DNA from: Merdimonas faecis
Lineage (GTDB): Bacteria; Bacillota; Clostridia; Lachnospirales; Lachnospiraceae
Assembly: GCF_001754075.1 (NCBI RefSeq)
Contig: NZ_MIEH01000023.1
Location: 62,001-126,000, forward strand
Reading direction: 5' to 3'
DNA length: 64,000 nucleotides
Shown here: positions 41,673 to 51,555 of the stretch, piece after piece
How positions within the stretch are numbered: position 1 is the stretch's first letter
How the letters are laid out: every line of letters starts with the position of its first letter
The notes under the pieces: model-generated
What the model saw: the letters and a program-made list of their open reading frames with translations, nothing else
Told to the model about the DNA's origin: nothing
Database searches by the model: none
Position numbers and translations under genes: made by a program

Positions 41673-44600
41673 ATGCAGGCATTGATCCATCCGCTTACGG
41701 AGCTGGCGGATTATGAAGAGATTGTCAAAAACAAAAGAAAGGGACCCGGAGCGATCCGGATCCTGGGATGCGTAAATTCCCAGAAGACGCATATGATGTA
41801 CGGGCTTAGTGATGGCTGCCGCTATAAGGTTATCATCTGTTCCAGCGAGTCGAAGGCAAAGCAGATATATGAAGAATACCGTTTCCTGGACAGAAGCGTT
41901 TATCTGTATCCGGCCAAGGATCTTTTGTTTTATCAGGCTGACTTAAGAAGCAAGGAGCTGGTCAGGGAACGTATGGAAGTGCTGGAGGCCGTGATAGAAG
42001 GAAGGCCGCTGACGGTGGTGGCAAGCTTTGATGCGTTGATGGATTCCCTGCTCCCAAAGGAGATCATTGCAGGCAGGACCATCCGGGTGAGCTACGACGG
42101 CACACTGGAACTGTCCGCAATGGAAAAGGCTCTTGCAGACCTTGGCTACGAGCGTGTGGTGCAGATCGAAGGACCGGGGCAGTTTGCGGTACGGGGAGGC
42201 ATTCTGGATGTGTTCCCGCTGACGGAAGAGTTGCCGGTGCGGATTGAATTATGGGGGGACGAAGTGGATTCTATCCGTACCTTTGATGTGGAAAGCCAGC
42301 GCTCGATCGAGAATCTGACAGAGGTGTCCATCAGTCCGTCCATCGAATTTCCGGGAGAAGGAGAGCAGGGCGTTTCTTTTCTGGATTATTTTCCGGCGGA
42401 CGAGACCCTGCTTTTTTTAGACGAGCCGGTGCGGCTGATGGAAAAAGGACAGGGAGTAGAAGAAGAATTTATTGAGGCCCAGAAAAAAAGGGTGGAAAGC
42501 GGTTATGAATTAAAAGACGGAGAGGTGCGCCTCTATGGAACCGAAGAGATCTTAAACAGGATCAATACCTACAGCTCGATAGGTTTCTATGCGCTGGATA
42601 TGCGATGTAAGGGGCTTCTTATCAGGGAGTCTTATCATATCCAGGCAAAGAGTGTGAACCCTTATAACAGCAGTTTCGAGCTGCTGATCCAGGATTTGAA
42701 ACGACTGAAAAGAAACGGCTACCGGGTGGTGCTCTTATCTGGTTCCCGGACCAGGGCGAAGCGGCTTGCCGAGGATCTGCGGGATTATAATTTAAGCAGC
42801 TACTACAGCGACGATCTGGACCGGCTGGCAGAGCCGGGCGAGATCATGACTGCCTATGGACATGTGGCAGAAGGATATGAATATCCGATGCTGAAGTTTA
42901 CCGTGATCTCGGAGACGGACATTTTCGGCAAGGTAAAAAAGAAAAAGAAGCGGAAGACCTATGAAGGGCGGAAGATCCAGAGCTTTTCGGAGCTGAAGCC
43001 GGGCGATTATGTAGTGCATGAAAATCATGGCCTTGGGATTTATCAAGGGATCGAGAAGATCGAGGTGGATAAGATCACCAAGGATTACATGAAGATTTCT
43101 TATGCGCAGGGAGGCAATCTCTATATTCCGGCTACCCAGCTGGATCTGATCCAGAAATATGCAAGTGCGGATGCCAAGAAACCAAAACTGAACCGGCTGG
43201 GGGGACAGGACTGGACCAGAACCAAGACAAGAGTTAAAGGAGCTGTCCGTGAAATCGCCAGAGATCTGGTAGAACTCTATGCGGCAAGGCAGGAGCAGGA
43301 AGGCTACGAATACGGGGAAGATACGGTCTGGCAGAAGGAATTTGAGGAAATGTTTCCGTTTGAGGAAACGGAAGATCAGCTGCTGGCTATTGACGCGGTC
43401 AAAAAGGATATGCAGAGTAAAAAGATCATGGACCGCCTGATCTGTGGAGATGTGGGGTACGGAAAGACAGAGATCGCTATACGTGCGGCTTTTAAGGCAG
43501 TGCAGGAGGATAAGCAGGTGGTTTACCTGGTACCTACGACCATTCTTGCCCAGCAGCATTACAATACCTTTGTACAGCGAATGAAGGATTTTCCCGTGCG
43601 GATTGATCTGATGTGTCGTTTCCGGACGCCGGCCCAGCAGAAAAAGACGGCGGCTGATACAAAAAGAGGACTGGTGGATATCGTCATCGGTACTCATCGT
43701 GTACTGAGCGATGATATGAAATTTAAGGATCTGGGGCTCCTGATCATTGACGAAGAGCAGCGGTTCGGGGTACAGCATAAGGAAAAGATCAAAAAGCTGA
43801 AGGAAAATGTGGATGTACTGACGTTGACGGCGACTCCTATTCCGAGAACGCTTCATATGAGCCTGATCGGAATCCGCGATATGAGTGTGCTGGAGGAAGC
43901 GCCGGAGGAAAGAATGCCGATCCAGACCTATGTGATGGAATATAATGACGAGATGGTAAGAGAGGCTATTGAGCGTGAGATTTCCCGTCAGGGACAGGTG
44001 TACTATGTATACAACAGAGTGGAGGATATCGCAGAGGTTACGGCCCATATCCAGAAGCTGGTGCCGGAAGTGACAGTAGCCTATGCGCATGGACAGATGA
44101 AGGAGCATCAGCTGGAGCGGATCATGTATGAATTTATCAGCGGAGAGATTGATGTACTGGTATCTACCACTATCATTGAGACCGGGCTTGATATTTCAAA
44201 TGTCAATACCATGATCATCCATGATGCGGACCGGCTGGGGCTCTCCCAGCTCTATCAGTTGCGGGGCCGGGTTGGCAGATCCAACCGCATGGCCTATGCA
44301 TTTTTGCTTTACAGACGGGATAAGATGCTCAAAGAAGTGGCGGAGAAACGGCTGGCGGCTATCCGGGAATTTACAGATCTTGGCTCCGGGTTTAAGATCG
44401 CTATGCGGGATCTGGAGATACGCGGAGCAGGCAATCTTCTGGGAGCTGAGCAGCACGGGCATATGGAGGCCGTGGGCTATGACCTTTACTGTAAGATGCT
44501 GAATGAAGCGGTGCGACTCCTGAAAGGGGAGATTAAAGAAGAGGATTTCACGACCACTATGGATCTTAATGTGGATGCCTTTATTCCGGATAGCTATATT

Positions 44601-45017
44601 CCGAATGAATATCAGAAGCTGGATGTCTATAAGCGGATTGCCGCTATCGAAAACGAGGAAGAGATGGAAGATATGACAGAGGAGCTGTTAGACCGTTTTG
44701 GGGATATCCCGAAGAAAGTGGAGAAGCTTCTTAAAGTGGCGGCCCTAAAGACAATGGCGCATGCAGCATATGTGACCAGCGTAGAGCAAAAGGGAGTCCG
44801 GTTTGTCTTTACGATGTATGAAAGGGCAAGGGTGGCGCCTCAGAGGATTCCTGAGCTGATCGAATCCTTCCATGGAGACTTAAGCATCCGTACAGATACG
44901 CAGGCGCCCTGCTTTTTCTATGAGAAGAAGAGCAGAAACAGGAAGGGGGAAACGGAGGATCCGCTGGAGATTGTGAAAAATGTATTAATTGGACTTAAGG
45001 GATTGATAGAAGCTTAA
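41673..45017 (+). CDS. mfd: Transcription-repair coupling factor
   Basis: An 1114-residue DNA translocase that removes stalled RNA polymerase and recruits UvrA. The N-terminal UvrB-like part, the RNA-polymerase-interacting domain ([19 protein letters not shown] near 446), Walker [17 protein letters not shown] near 592, DEEQ box ([10 protein letters not shown]) and the C-terminal TRCF domain are present. It starts at the base after the pth stop, with AAGGAGG inside pth. The pairing pth-mfd is common in Firmicutes. Confidence 0.97.
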   Translation: MQALIHPLTELADYEEIVKNKRKGPGAIRILGCVNSQKTHMMYGLSDGCRYKVIICSSESKAKQIYEEYRFLDRSVYLYPAKDLLFYQADLRSKELVRERMEVLEAVIEGRPLTVVASFDALMDSLLPKEIIAGRTIRVSYDGTLELSAMEKALADLGYERVVQIEGPGQFAVRGGILDVFPLTEELPVRIELWGDEVDSIRTFDVESQRSIENLTEVSISPSIEFPGEGEQGVSFLDYFPADETLLFLDEPVRLMEKGQGVEEEFIEAQKKRVESGYELKDGEVRLYGTEEILNRINTYSSIGFYALDMRCKGLLIRESYHIQAKSVNPYNSSFELLIQDLKRLKRNGYRVVLLSGSRTRAKRLAEDLRDYNLSSYYSDDLDRLAEPGEIMTAYGHVAEGYEYPMLKFTVISETDIFGKVKKKKKRKTYEGRKIQSFSELKPGDYVVHENHGLGIYQGIEKIEVDKITKDYMKISYAQGGNLYIPATQLDLIQKYASADAKKPKLNRLGGQDWTRTKTRVKGAVREIARDLVELYAARQEQEGYEYGEDTVWQKEFEEMFPFEETEDQLLAIDAVKKDMQSKKIMDRLICGDVGYGKTEIAIRAAFKAVQEDKQVVYLVPTTILAQQHYNTFVQRMKDFPVRIDLMCRFRTPAQQKKTAADTKRGLVDIVIGTHRVLSDDMKFKDLGLLIIDEEQRFGVQHKEKIKKLKENVDVLTLTATPIPRTLHMSLIGIRDMSVLEEAPEERMPIQTYVMEYNDEMVREAIEREISRQGQVYYVYNRVEDIAEVTAHIQKLVPEVTVAYAHGQMKEHQLERIMYEFISGEIDVLVSTTIIETGLDISNVNTMIIHDADRLGLSQLYQLRGRVGRSNRMAYAFLLYRRDKMLKEVAEKRLAAIREFTDLGSGFKIAMRDLEIRGAGNLLGAEQHGHMEAVGYDLYCKMLNEAVRLLKGEIKEEDFTTTMDLNVDAFIPDSYIPNEYQKLDVYKRIAAIENEEEMEDMTEELLDRFGDIPKKVEKLLKVAALKTMAHAAYVTSVEQKGVRFVFTMYERARVAPQRIPELIESFHGDLSIRTDTQAPCFFYEKKSRNRKGETEDPLEIVKNVLIGLKGLIEA

Positions 45018-45031
45018 AAAAAGGCTATAAT
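45003..45031 (+). promoter_or_regulatory. Promoter of the PrsA-like gene
   Basis: TTGATA, 17-base spacer, TATAAT, overlapping the end of mfd. Confidence 0.7.
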
Positions 45032-45069
45032 AAAACAGTTAACGGTGCAAAAGGAGGATATAGGAAGCA

Positions 45070-46173
45070 ATGAAAAGAAAAGCAGGAATCTATGCGCTGG
45101 CGGGGCTTCTTGCGGCATCAGCCCTGACAGGCTGCAGCTCTTCCATCGACGAAAATGATGTGGCTGTCACGGTAGGAGATACCGAGATTACCGGTGCTGA
45201 AGCCAATTTTTATGCCAGATATACCCAGGCGCAGTATGAGACCTATTATGCGGGATATATGGGAGACGATATGTGGAACTCCGAAGCAGAAGAGGGACAG
45301 AGCTATGAGGAGTTTGTTAAGGATTCCATCCTGGACCAGCTGGAGGATATGGTACTCCTGGAGCAGCACATGGACGAGTATGATATTTCTTTATCCGATG
45401 CAGAAAAACAGGCCATACAGGAAGCGGCAGACCAGTTTGACGAGACCAATGGACTGGATGCGAAAGAGAAGGTATCCGGGGATGTGGATACTGTGGAGCG
45501 GATCATGACGCTGATGTCTATCCAGGAAAAGATGATGGATGCTATCCAGGCAGGAGTTGATACAGAGGTATCAGATGAAGAAGCAGCACAGAAGAGTATG
45601 CAGTATGTCTTTTTCTCATCCCAGACCACAGATTCTGCAGAAGGCACAGATGCGTCCGAAGAAGACGCGGAAACCGAAGACATGCAGGAGATTGTGGCGG
45701 AGACAGCTAAGGCCCAGGCAGAGTCTTTTGCAGAGACAGTAAAAGGCCAGGCGGATTTTGCGGCCTATGCATCCGAGCAGGGGCTGGAAGCGTCAACAGC
45801 TACCTTTGATGCCGAATCCCAAAGCCCGGCTCCGGAGGTGGTAGAAGCGGCGGACAAGCTGCAGGCAGGAGAAACTACCGGAGTGATCGAGACAGATACC
45901 GGCTATTATGTGGCAAGGGTGACAAGCCTTTTTGATCAGGAAGCTACTGATACAGAAAAGCAGAATATCATTGCCCAGAGACAGACGGATCTTTACAATG
46001 AAACTTGTGACGGTTGGAAGGAAGAGACGGATATAAAGGTTAACAACAGGGTGTGGGACAAGATAGATTTCCAGACATTGAGCGTAACCTATGTACAGGA
46101 TGAAACTGAGGACTATGCCAATGAGGTACAGACAGACGACGTGGCAGAGCAGGAAGAAGAAGCATCCGAGTAA
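45070..46173 (+). CDS. PrsA-like peptidyl-prolyl isomerase lipoprotein
   Basis: A 367-residue lipoprotein with lipobox ALTGC (Cys22). An N-terminal SurA/PrsA-type helical domain is followed by an acidic insertion (TDSAEGTDASEEDAETED) and a parvulin-like segment (ADFAAYASEQGLEAS ... LQAGETTGVIETDTGYYVARV). It should fold secreted proteins outside the membrane. The parvulin core is divergent, so isomerase activity is uncertain. The tail is acidic. AAGGAGG precedes the ATG; a terminator follows. Confidence 0.82.
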   Translation: MKRKAGIYALAGLLAASALTGCSSSIDENDVAVTVGDTEITGAEANFYARYTQAQYETYYAGYMGDDMWNSEAEEGQSYEEFVKDSILDQLEDMVLLEQHMDEYDISLSDAEKQAIQEAADQFDETNGLDAKEKVSGDVDTVERIMTLMSIQEKMMDAIQAGVDTEVSDEEAAQKSMQYVFFSSQTTDSAEGTDASEEDAETEDMQEIVAETAKAQAESFAETVKGQADFAAYASEQGLEASTATFDAESQSPAPEVVEAADKLQAGETTGVIETDTGYYVARVTSLFDQEATDTEKQNIIAQRQTDLYNETCDGWKEETDIKVNNRVWDKIDFQTLSVTYVQDETEDYANEVQTDDVAEQEEEASE

Positions 46174-46193
46174 CAGATTCAAAATGTGTTAGA

Positions 46194-46227
46194 AGCAGGG
46201 AGAGCCCTTGGGTTCTCCCTGCTTTTG
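46194..46227 (+). terminator. Terminator of the PrsA-like gene
   Basis: AGCAGGGAGA pairs with TCTCCCTGCT around GCCCTTGGGT, followed by TTT. Confidence 0.85.
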
Positions 46228-46250
46228 TGGTATGCAAAAAAATATCAGAT

Positions 46251-46285
46251 ATCCTTATAAAATCCTTATAACCCTCCTCTATACT
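46251..46285 (+). promoter_or_regulatory. Direct-repeat promoter of the lantibiotic-type ABC operon
   Basis: ATCCTTATAA occurs twice, at 46251 and 46262 (11-base step), followed by TATACT at 46280-46285 without a proper -35. This is the arrangement of promoters activated by OmpR-family response regulators; the likely one is encoded four genes downstream. Confidence 0.6.
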
Positions 46286-46334
46286 CCTTAATGCAGAGAG
46301 GCAAGAGTCTTTCTGATAAAGGAGGAAAATAAAT

Positions 46335-47054
46335 ATGCGAGACATGATATTAGAAACAAAGGCGGTGAGCAAGACCTTCCAGAAACAGCAGGGACCGGTG
46401 CTTTCCAAGGTGTCCCTTTGTATACCCCAAGGGAGCGTATATGGCCTTCTGGGGCCCAACGGGGCAGGAAAATCCACACTTCTGAAGATTATATCAGGAA
46501 TGCTGAGGCCGGATCAGGGAACAGTCTGGTATAAGGGAAAAGCCTGGAACCGGGAGTGCCTGCGGAATATGGGAGTTTTGATCGAAAGTCCGCCGGTTTA
46601 CAGTCATCTGACTGCCAGGGAGAACCTGCTGGTGCGGACTACGGCCCTTGGGCTTCCGAAAGCAAGGATAGAAGAAGCATTGGAGATCGCAGGACTTCCG
46701 GATACGGGAAAAAAGAAGGCGGGCCAGTTTTCGATGGGAATGAAGCAGAGGCTGGGAATCGCCGCTGCCCTGATAGGCAGGCCGGACTTCCTGATCCTGG
46801 ACGAACCCACCAATGGGCTGGATCCCTTTGGGATCCAGGAGCTCAGGAACCTGATCAAGAGCTTTCCGGAGCATGGGATCACGGTGCTGGTTTCCAGTCA
46901 TATTTTGAGTGAGGTGGAACAGATGGCAGATCATATCGGAATCCTGACAGACGGCATTCTCGGATATCAGGGAGGGATGCCGGAAAAAGGGCATCTGGAA
47001 GAACTGTTCAGTAAGGTGGCGGAGAAAAACAGGAAAGGAGGAGTAAAGGCATGA
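46335..47054 (+). CDS. Lantibiotic-immunity-type ABC transporter ATPase
   Basis: A 239-residue ATPase of the NisF/BcrA type. Walker A GPNGAGKST, signature FSMGMKQRLGIA, Walker B FLILDEPTNGLDP and LVSSHILSEVEQMADH are intact. It heads a five-gene operon with two permeases, a response regulator and a histidine kinase. These exporters protect against lantibiotics or bacitracin by clearing the drug from the membrane. AAAGGAGGAAAAT precedes the ATG. No bacteriocin precursor or modification gene is nearby. Confidence 0.88.
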   Translation: MRDMILETKAVSKTFQKQQGPVLSKVSLCIPQGSVYGLLGPNGAGKSTLLKIISGMLRPDQGTVWYKGKAWNRECLRNMGVLIESPPVYSHLTARENLLVRTTALGLPKARIEEALEIAGLPDTGKKKAGQFSMGMKQRLGIAAALIGRPDFLILDEPTNGLDPFGIQELRNLIKSFPEHGITVLVSSHILSEVEQMADHIGILTDGILGYQGGMPEKGHLEELFSKVAEKNRKGGVKA

Positions 47055-47830
47055 TGCAGGAAAGCTTAAGACTCTGGCGGGCTGAAAATCTGAAAGAACG
47101 GCACAGTATTGGAGGAAAGCTCTGGATCCTGATGCCCGTGTTGACATTTCTTCTGGCGTATGGGATCTCCCAGCAGAATGGAGTCAGCTCTGCTTATAAC
47201 TGGTGGTATACAACAATGCTTCCGGGGATGACGGCGCTGGCGGCATGTCTGCACGGAGAAAAGGATAAAAAGCTTTCGGAGCGGGCGGCGCTTTGCCTTC
47301 CGGCGGCTCCGAAAAAGCTGTGGGACGCGAAAGTGACAGTTTGCATGAAAACAGTTGTGCTTGCAAATGTTCTGGGAGGGGGACTCAATCTGATTCTGGG
47401 AAACTATCTGATCCCGAGGTTCTGGATTTCCCAGTCGCTGGAGCTGGGAGTTTTTGAGACCATACAGGCGGCTGCAGTCATGACGGTGACAGTGCTCTGG
47501 CAGGTTCCGTTCTGTCTCCTTTTGTATTACAGGTGGGGCACACTCCCGGCGCTGATCGTGAATATGGTCATGAATATAGCCGGAGTCGTGATGGCGCCGG
47601 GACCGTTCTGGATCCTGAATCCCTGGGCGGCGCCGTCCCGTCTGATGACAGGAGTGATCGGAGTATTGCCCAACGGTCTTCTGGCAATCCCGGGAAGTGT
47701 TACGTACACACCAGGGATTGAGGGCAGCGGGGCAATCCTTCCGGGAGCGGTTGTCACGGCTCTGTGGCTTGTCCTGTGCTGGGCCGTATCAAGGATCTGG
47801 TATGTAAGAAAGGGGGCACAGGCTGTATGA
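47051..47830 (+). CDS. Lantibiotic-immunity ABC permease, MutE/EpiE type
   Basis: A 259-residue permease with six predicted helices; the start (ESLRLWRAENLKERHS) resembles MutE/EpiE/NisE permeases. It overlaps the ATPase gene by 4 bases and the next permease by 4 (ATGA). AGGAGGAG precedes the ATG; a second Met follows directly. Confidence 0.82.
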   Translation: MMQESLRLWRAENLKERHSIGGKLWILMPVLTFLLAYGISQQNGVSSAYNWWYTTMLPGMTALAACLHGEKDKKLSERAALCLPAAPKKLWDAKVTVCMKTVVLANVLGGGLNLILGNYLIPRFWISQSLELGVFETIQAAAVMTVTVLWQVPFCLLLYYRWGTLPALIVNMVMNIAGVVMAPGPFWILNPWAAPSRLMTGVIGVLPNGLLAIPGSVTYTPGIEGSGAILPGAVVTALWLVLCWAVSRIWYVRKGAQAV

Positions 47831-48588
47831 GAGGATTCGGACGTTTGCTTTATAGTGAGATTAAGAGGCTGAGGCATACATCCCTTTTATATCTCCATAT
47901 AGCTGTCCCCGCCGCCGGGACGGCAGCATTTCTTTGGTATTACAGTCTTGCCGGCTGGGAGAGCCGCTCTGAGGTCCTGGTCTATTTCCAGACGGTGGCC
48001 TGTGTGTGGCCCTTCTTTTGCGGCATGATATGCGGGCTTTCCGCGGAGATGGAGGAAGCTTTAGGATATCAGAATTTCTTCCTTCTGCCAGGCAGAAGAT
48101 TTCATGCGCTGCTTGCGAAATGGATCGTGCTGCTGGGGCTTGGGATGCTGGCCGGTCTTGCTGCTCTCATGGGATTTTCTCTTGTTTACCGCTGCTTTCC
48201 GGATGGAAATGCATATGGGCTCTGGATCTGTCTTTCCAGTGCTGCTTTGATCTTCCTGGGGCAGGTGACTGTGTATCTGATCCATCTGGCCTTGTCCTTT
48301 GCCGCCGGAAAAGGCGTGTCCATATGCTTTGGAATTGCAGGGACACTGCTTTCTTTTCTGTTCCTGACTGGCCTGGGAGACGGAAAATGGATGTTTTTTC
48401 CCTGGGCCTGGGGTGGAAGATTTTCCACTTATCTGTTACTATATATGGCGGAAAAGGACAGGGGGCTGAAGCTTTCAGAAACAATCTGGAAGGAGGCCGG
48501 TGTCTGCTTTGCAATAGCGATATGTATAATCTTACTGGCGTTTGTGTGGTTTTATAAATATGAGGGCAGGAGGAGTCAGGAAGAATGA
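47827..48588 (+). CDS. Lantibiotic-immunity ABC permease, MutG type
   Basis: A 253-residue permease with six predicted helices (FGRLLYSEIKRLRHTSLLYLHI at the N-terminus), the second membrane subunit of an FEG-type exporter. Start at the ATG overlapping the preceding stop; longer in-frame starts would lie inside the other permease. The end overlaps the response regulator start by 4 bases. Confidence 0.82.
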   Translation: MRGFGRLLYSEIKRLRHTSLLYLHIAVPAAGTAAFLWYYSLAGWESRSEVLVYFQTVACVWPFFCGMICGLSAEMEEALGYQNFFLLPGRRFHALLAKWIVLLGLGMLAGLAALMGFSLVYRCFPDGNAYGLWICLSSAALIFLGQVTVYLIHLALSFAAGKGVSICFGIAGTLLSFLFLTGLGDGKWMFFPWAWGGRFSTYLLLYMAEKDRGLKLSETIWKEAGVCFAIAICIILLAFVWFYKYEGRRSQEE

Positions 48589-49256
48589 GAGCTAGAGTGC
48601 TTGCAGTAGATGATGAAGAGGGGATTTTAAAGATTATAAGAGCGGCGCTGGAAAGAAGCGGGATGGAAGTAGATACGGTATCGGATCCGCTTCGGCTTCT
48701 TGAAGCGGAATTTCCGATCGCACAGTACGATCTGGTGATGCTGGATGTGATGATGCCGGGAATGGATGGATTTGAACTTCTTGAAAGGCTGCGGGACCAG
48801 ACGGACTGTCCGGTACTGTTCCTGACGGCAAAAACGGCAGAGGAGGATGTGATGAAGGGCCTGGGGCTTGGGGCTGATGATTATATCCGAAAGCCGTTTG
48901 GGATCGGCGAACTCAGGTGCCGGGCAGAGGCACATATCCGCCGGGAAAAACGGGAAAAGAAATATGCGGCCGTTGTAGGAGAGGTACGCCTTTTTTTGCA
49001 GGAGAAAAGGATAGAGGCAAAAGGAAGGAAACTTTCTCTGACGGCGGGGGAATATGAAATCTGTGAATTCCTGGCGCTGCACCGGGGACAGGTGTTTTCG
49101 AGAGAGCAGATCTATGAGCATGTGTTTGGATATGATGGCAGGAGCGACGATTCTGCCATCACAGAGCATATAAAAAACATCCGGGCAAAGTTCCGGGAGT
49201 CGGACCTGGAGCCGATTGAAACGGTATGGGGGATTGGATATAAATGGAAGGCGTGA
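48585..49256 (+). CDS. OmpR-family response regulator
   Basis: A 223-residue regulator: receiver domain with phospho-acceptor D54 (MLDVMMPG), conserved D9/D10 and K103 (YIRKPFG), and a C-terminal winged-helix DNA-binding domain (LTAGEYEICEFLALHRGQVFSREQ). It likely binds the 11-base direct repeats before the ABC operon. Translationally coupled to the permease gene by a 4-base overlap and to the kinase by 13 bases. Confidence 0.92.
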   Translation: MRARVLAVDDEEGILKIIRAALERSGMEVDTVSDPLRLLEAEFPIAQYDLVMLDVMMPGMDGFELLERLRDQTDCPVLFLTAKTAEEDVMKGLGLGADDYIRKPFGIGELRCRAEAHIRREKREKKYAAVVGEVRLFLQEKRIEAKGRKLSLTAGEYEICEFLALHRGQVFSREQIYEHVFGYDGRSDDSAITEHIKNIRAKFRESDLEPIETVWGIGYKWKA

Positions 49257-50650
49257 AAAAGAAAAGAGAAAGAAAAATAAGCCTGTATCTGGTGTTTATC
49301 CGTTATCTCTTCCGGTTCTGCGCCTGGATGGTGATTCTGGCAGCAGGTCTTGTGCTTTTATATCTGCTCCTGGCCGGCACGGGAGTCATCCGCACGGCGG
49401 ACTATGAGCAGGCGAGCATCGAGGAAAATGCAGAAGAAATCCGAAGCAGCGCGGGCGGAGAAGAGACGCTGATCCCGGACAGCTGCAGCTTTGGCGTGTT
49501 CGGTCCCGGAGGAGAGTTTCTACGGGGGACATTTGACAAAGAAGAGGCAGGACGTATCTGGGAAAGCTGGGAGCAGGGAGACAGAGGAAGGGGATATAAC
49601 ACCTTTTACCGCGGGATTGAAAAGGAGAACGGGGACCTGGTCCTGATCCAGTATCAGCTGATCCCCAAGTTTGAAAATCCACTGCTCAGGCGGCTGATCC
49701 CCAATCTGGAATTTCTGATGCTGACGGTGTTCCTGATCCTGTTCGCAGCCGGAGTCTGGCTGAATGCCCGGCATTTTGGCCGCTTTCTGAAAAAGCGGCT
49801 GGACGTGTTAGAAGAGACGGCGGATAAGGTGACCAGGAAGGATCTGGATTTCGGACGCGGATATTCGGATATCAAGGAGATCGATCAGGTACTGGCGTCT
49901 TTGTTCCTTATGAAGGAAGCCCTGCAAAGTTCTCTGAAAGAGCAGTGGGAGGCGCAGCGCAGGAAGCAGGAACAGATCGCCGCACTGGCCCATGATATCA
50001 AGACTCCCTTAACCATTATCCGCGGAAATGCGGAATTGATCCAGGAGACGGATCAGCTGGAGGAGATCCGAAGCTGGGACCTGGAGATCCTGGAGCGGAC
50101 GGCAGACATGGAACAGTATCTTATCTCTCTTAAGGAAGCGCTGCAGCAGAGCGGGGAAGCTTCGGAAGAAGCCGGGGAATTTGAAACCGGCAGTTTCCTG
50201 AACGGGATTCGGGAAATGGCAGAAGCTCTCGGAAGAGGGAAAAAACTGAAGATAGAGTCCAGGTTTGAGATGCCGGAAACAGTGATACGGGGAAGAAAGG
50301 AAATCCGGGAGGAGCTGGAGAGGGCGGTCTTGAATGTGATATCCAATGGAGCGGACTACTGCCCTTATGAAGGGACGCTTGTGATCCGGGCAGAGGAGGA
50401 AAGACAGGAAGAAGTCATCTTCTTAAAGATCACGGTCACAGACAGCGGTCCGGGATTCACAGAAGAGGCGCTGCTCCATGGGACGGAACAGTTTTACCAG
50501 GCGGACAAGAGCCGGAAAGGGACCGCACACTATGGAATGGGGCTTTATATTACATCTACGCTGCTTCAGAAACACGGGGGACGGCTGGAACTTGGAAACT
50601 CTGGAGATGCAGGAGGAATGGTAGTCATCCATTTTCCGATTACGGCATAA
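49244..50650 (+). CDS. Sensor histidine kinase of the ABC operon
   Basis: A 468-residue kinase. Two transmembrane helices (~17-43 and ~158-180) flank a ~115-residue extracellular sensor domain; a HAMP-like linker is followed by the HisKA site H250 in HDIKTPLTIIRGNAEL and an HATPase domain (NVISNGADYC, DSGPGFT, GMGLYI). The HDIKTPLT box is typical of NisK/SpaK/CprK-type kinases for peptide antibiotics. The large outer domain differs from the short-loop kinases of Bce modules, so it may sense the compound itself. Confidence 0.92.
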   Translation: MEGVKKKRERKISLYLVFIRYLFRFCAWMVILAAGLVLLYLLLAGTGVIRTADYEQASIEENAEEIRSSAGGEETLIPDSCSFGVFGPGGEFLRGTFDKEEAGRIWESWEQGDRGRGYNTFYRGIEKENGDLVLIQYQLIPKFENPLLRRLIPNLEFLMLTVFLILFAAGVWLNARHFGRFLKKRLDVLEETADKVTRKDLDFGRGYSDIKEIDQVLASLFLMKEALQSSLKEQWEAQRRKQEQIAALAHDIKTPLTIIRGNAELIQETDQLEEIRSWDLEILERTADMEQYLISLKEALQQSGEASEEAGEFETGSFLNGIREMAEALGRGKKLKIESRFEMPETVIRGRKEIREELERAVLNVISNGADYCPYEGTLVIRAEEERQEEVIFLKITVTDSGPGFTEEALLHGTEQFYQADKSRKGTAHYGMGLYITSTLLQKHGGRLELGNSGDAGGMVVIHFPITA

Positions 50651-50653
50651 AGA

Positions 50654-50684
50654 AAGGTGGCCAGATCATTTGGCCACCTTAAAA
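50654..50684. terminator. Bidirectional terminator between kinase and S1 genes
   Basis: AAGGTGGCCA pairs with TGGCCACCTT around GATCATT; A-rich sequence follows on the forward strand and T-rich on the reverse. Confidence 0.75.
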
Positions 50685-50685
50685 A

Positions 50686-51357
50686 TTAGAGTTTCAGGTT
50701 TTTAAAGAGATCTCCCAGGTTTGTCCCGATATTTTCTGATTTCGGGATCTCTACCTTTTCTACCGGAGCTTCTTCAGGCTCTTCCAGGGCTTTCATGCTG
50801 AGGCTGATCTTGCCATCCTTGATGCCGATGATCTTTACTTTCACCTCGTCCCCGACATTCAGCACATCTTTCGGAGATTTTACCCGTTTCTGGCTGATTT
50901 GTGAAACGTGTACCAGGCCGGACAGACCGTCCTCCAGACGGACAAAGGCTCCGTAATTCTGCAGAGACTCTACGGTTCCTGTCATGACAGTGCCGATCTG
51001 GATATTTGCGATTTTTTCTTCCATCGCTTTTTTCTCTTTTTCCTTCAGGATCTCACGGGCAGACAGCACCAGACGGTTTTCTGCCTCGTCTGCTTCGATG
51101 ACCCGGACTTCAATATCTTTCAGAAGATAGGTCTCCAGATCCTCAATATAGGAAAGGGAAAGCTTGGATGCTGGAATAAAGCCGCGCAGTCCTTCTACCA
51201 TAGCAATGGCGCCGCCATTGACGATTCCTTCTACCTTGACCGGAAGGATGGTCTTGTTTTCCATGTATGACTGTACAACGTTCCAGGGATTAGCATCATC
51301 AAAATGCTCCTCCAGGTCAGCCATTGTTGTTTCTTCCTGTAATAATTCTTCGCTCAT
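50686..51357 (-). CDS. S1 RNA-binding domain protein
   Basis: A 223-residue protein with two S1 (OB-fold) domains at ~38-100 (VEGIVNGGAIAMVEGLRGFIPASKLS) and ~120-190 (GTVESLQNYGAFVRLEDGLSGLVHVSQIS). It is much shorter than ribosomal protein S1 and related to YpfD/RpsA-like proteins of Firmicutes that bind mRNA. An acidic N-terminus and a linker EEPEEAPVEKVE are visible. GGAACTTTAAG precedes the ATG weakly. Role in translation inferred. Confidence 0.82.
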   Translation of the reverse strand: MSEELLQEETTMADLEEHFDDANPWNVVQSYMENKTILPVKVEGIVNGGAIAMVEGLRGFIPASKLSLSYIEDLETYLLKDIEVRVIEADEAENRLVLSAREILKEKEKKAMEEKIANIQIGTVMTGTVESLQNYGAFVRLEDGLSGLVHVSQISQKRVKSPKDVLNVGDEVKVKIIGIKDGKISLSMKALEEPEEAPVEKVEIPKSENIGTNLGDLFKNLKL

Positions 51358-51414
51358 AGTCTTAAAGTTCCTTTCTCAGAGTAGTTTTTGTATCCATATT
51401 TACATATTTCTTTC

Positions 51415-51444
51415 AGTATAGCATAATTTTCCGGACTTGTTCAA
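51415..51444 (-). promoter_or_regulatory. Promoter of the S1-domain gene
   Basis: Reverse strand TTGAAC, 18-base spacer, TATACT with an upstream TGC (extended -10). Confidence 0.65.
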
Positions 51445-51555
51445 AGAAAAATGAATTCTTTATCTAAATTTATGGTTGACGAAAGGAAGAAAAGATGGCA
51501 AGCTTAAATTTAGGGTCATCTTTTATGGCAGATGTCGAGTGAGGTGTAGGAATTT

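Noticed and set aside
42792-44108. Reverse-strand open frame of 438 codons inside mfd
   Set aside because: Fully antisense to a conserved gene, composition is His/Leu-rich as expected of a shadow frame, and no start signal is present.
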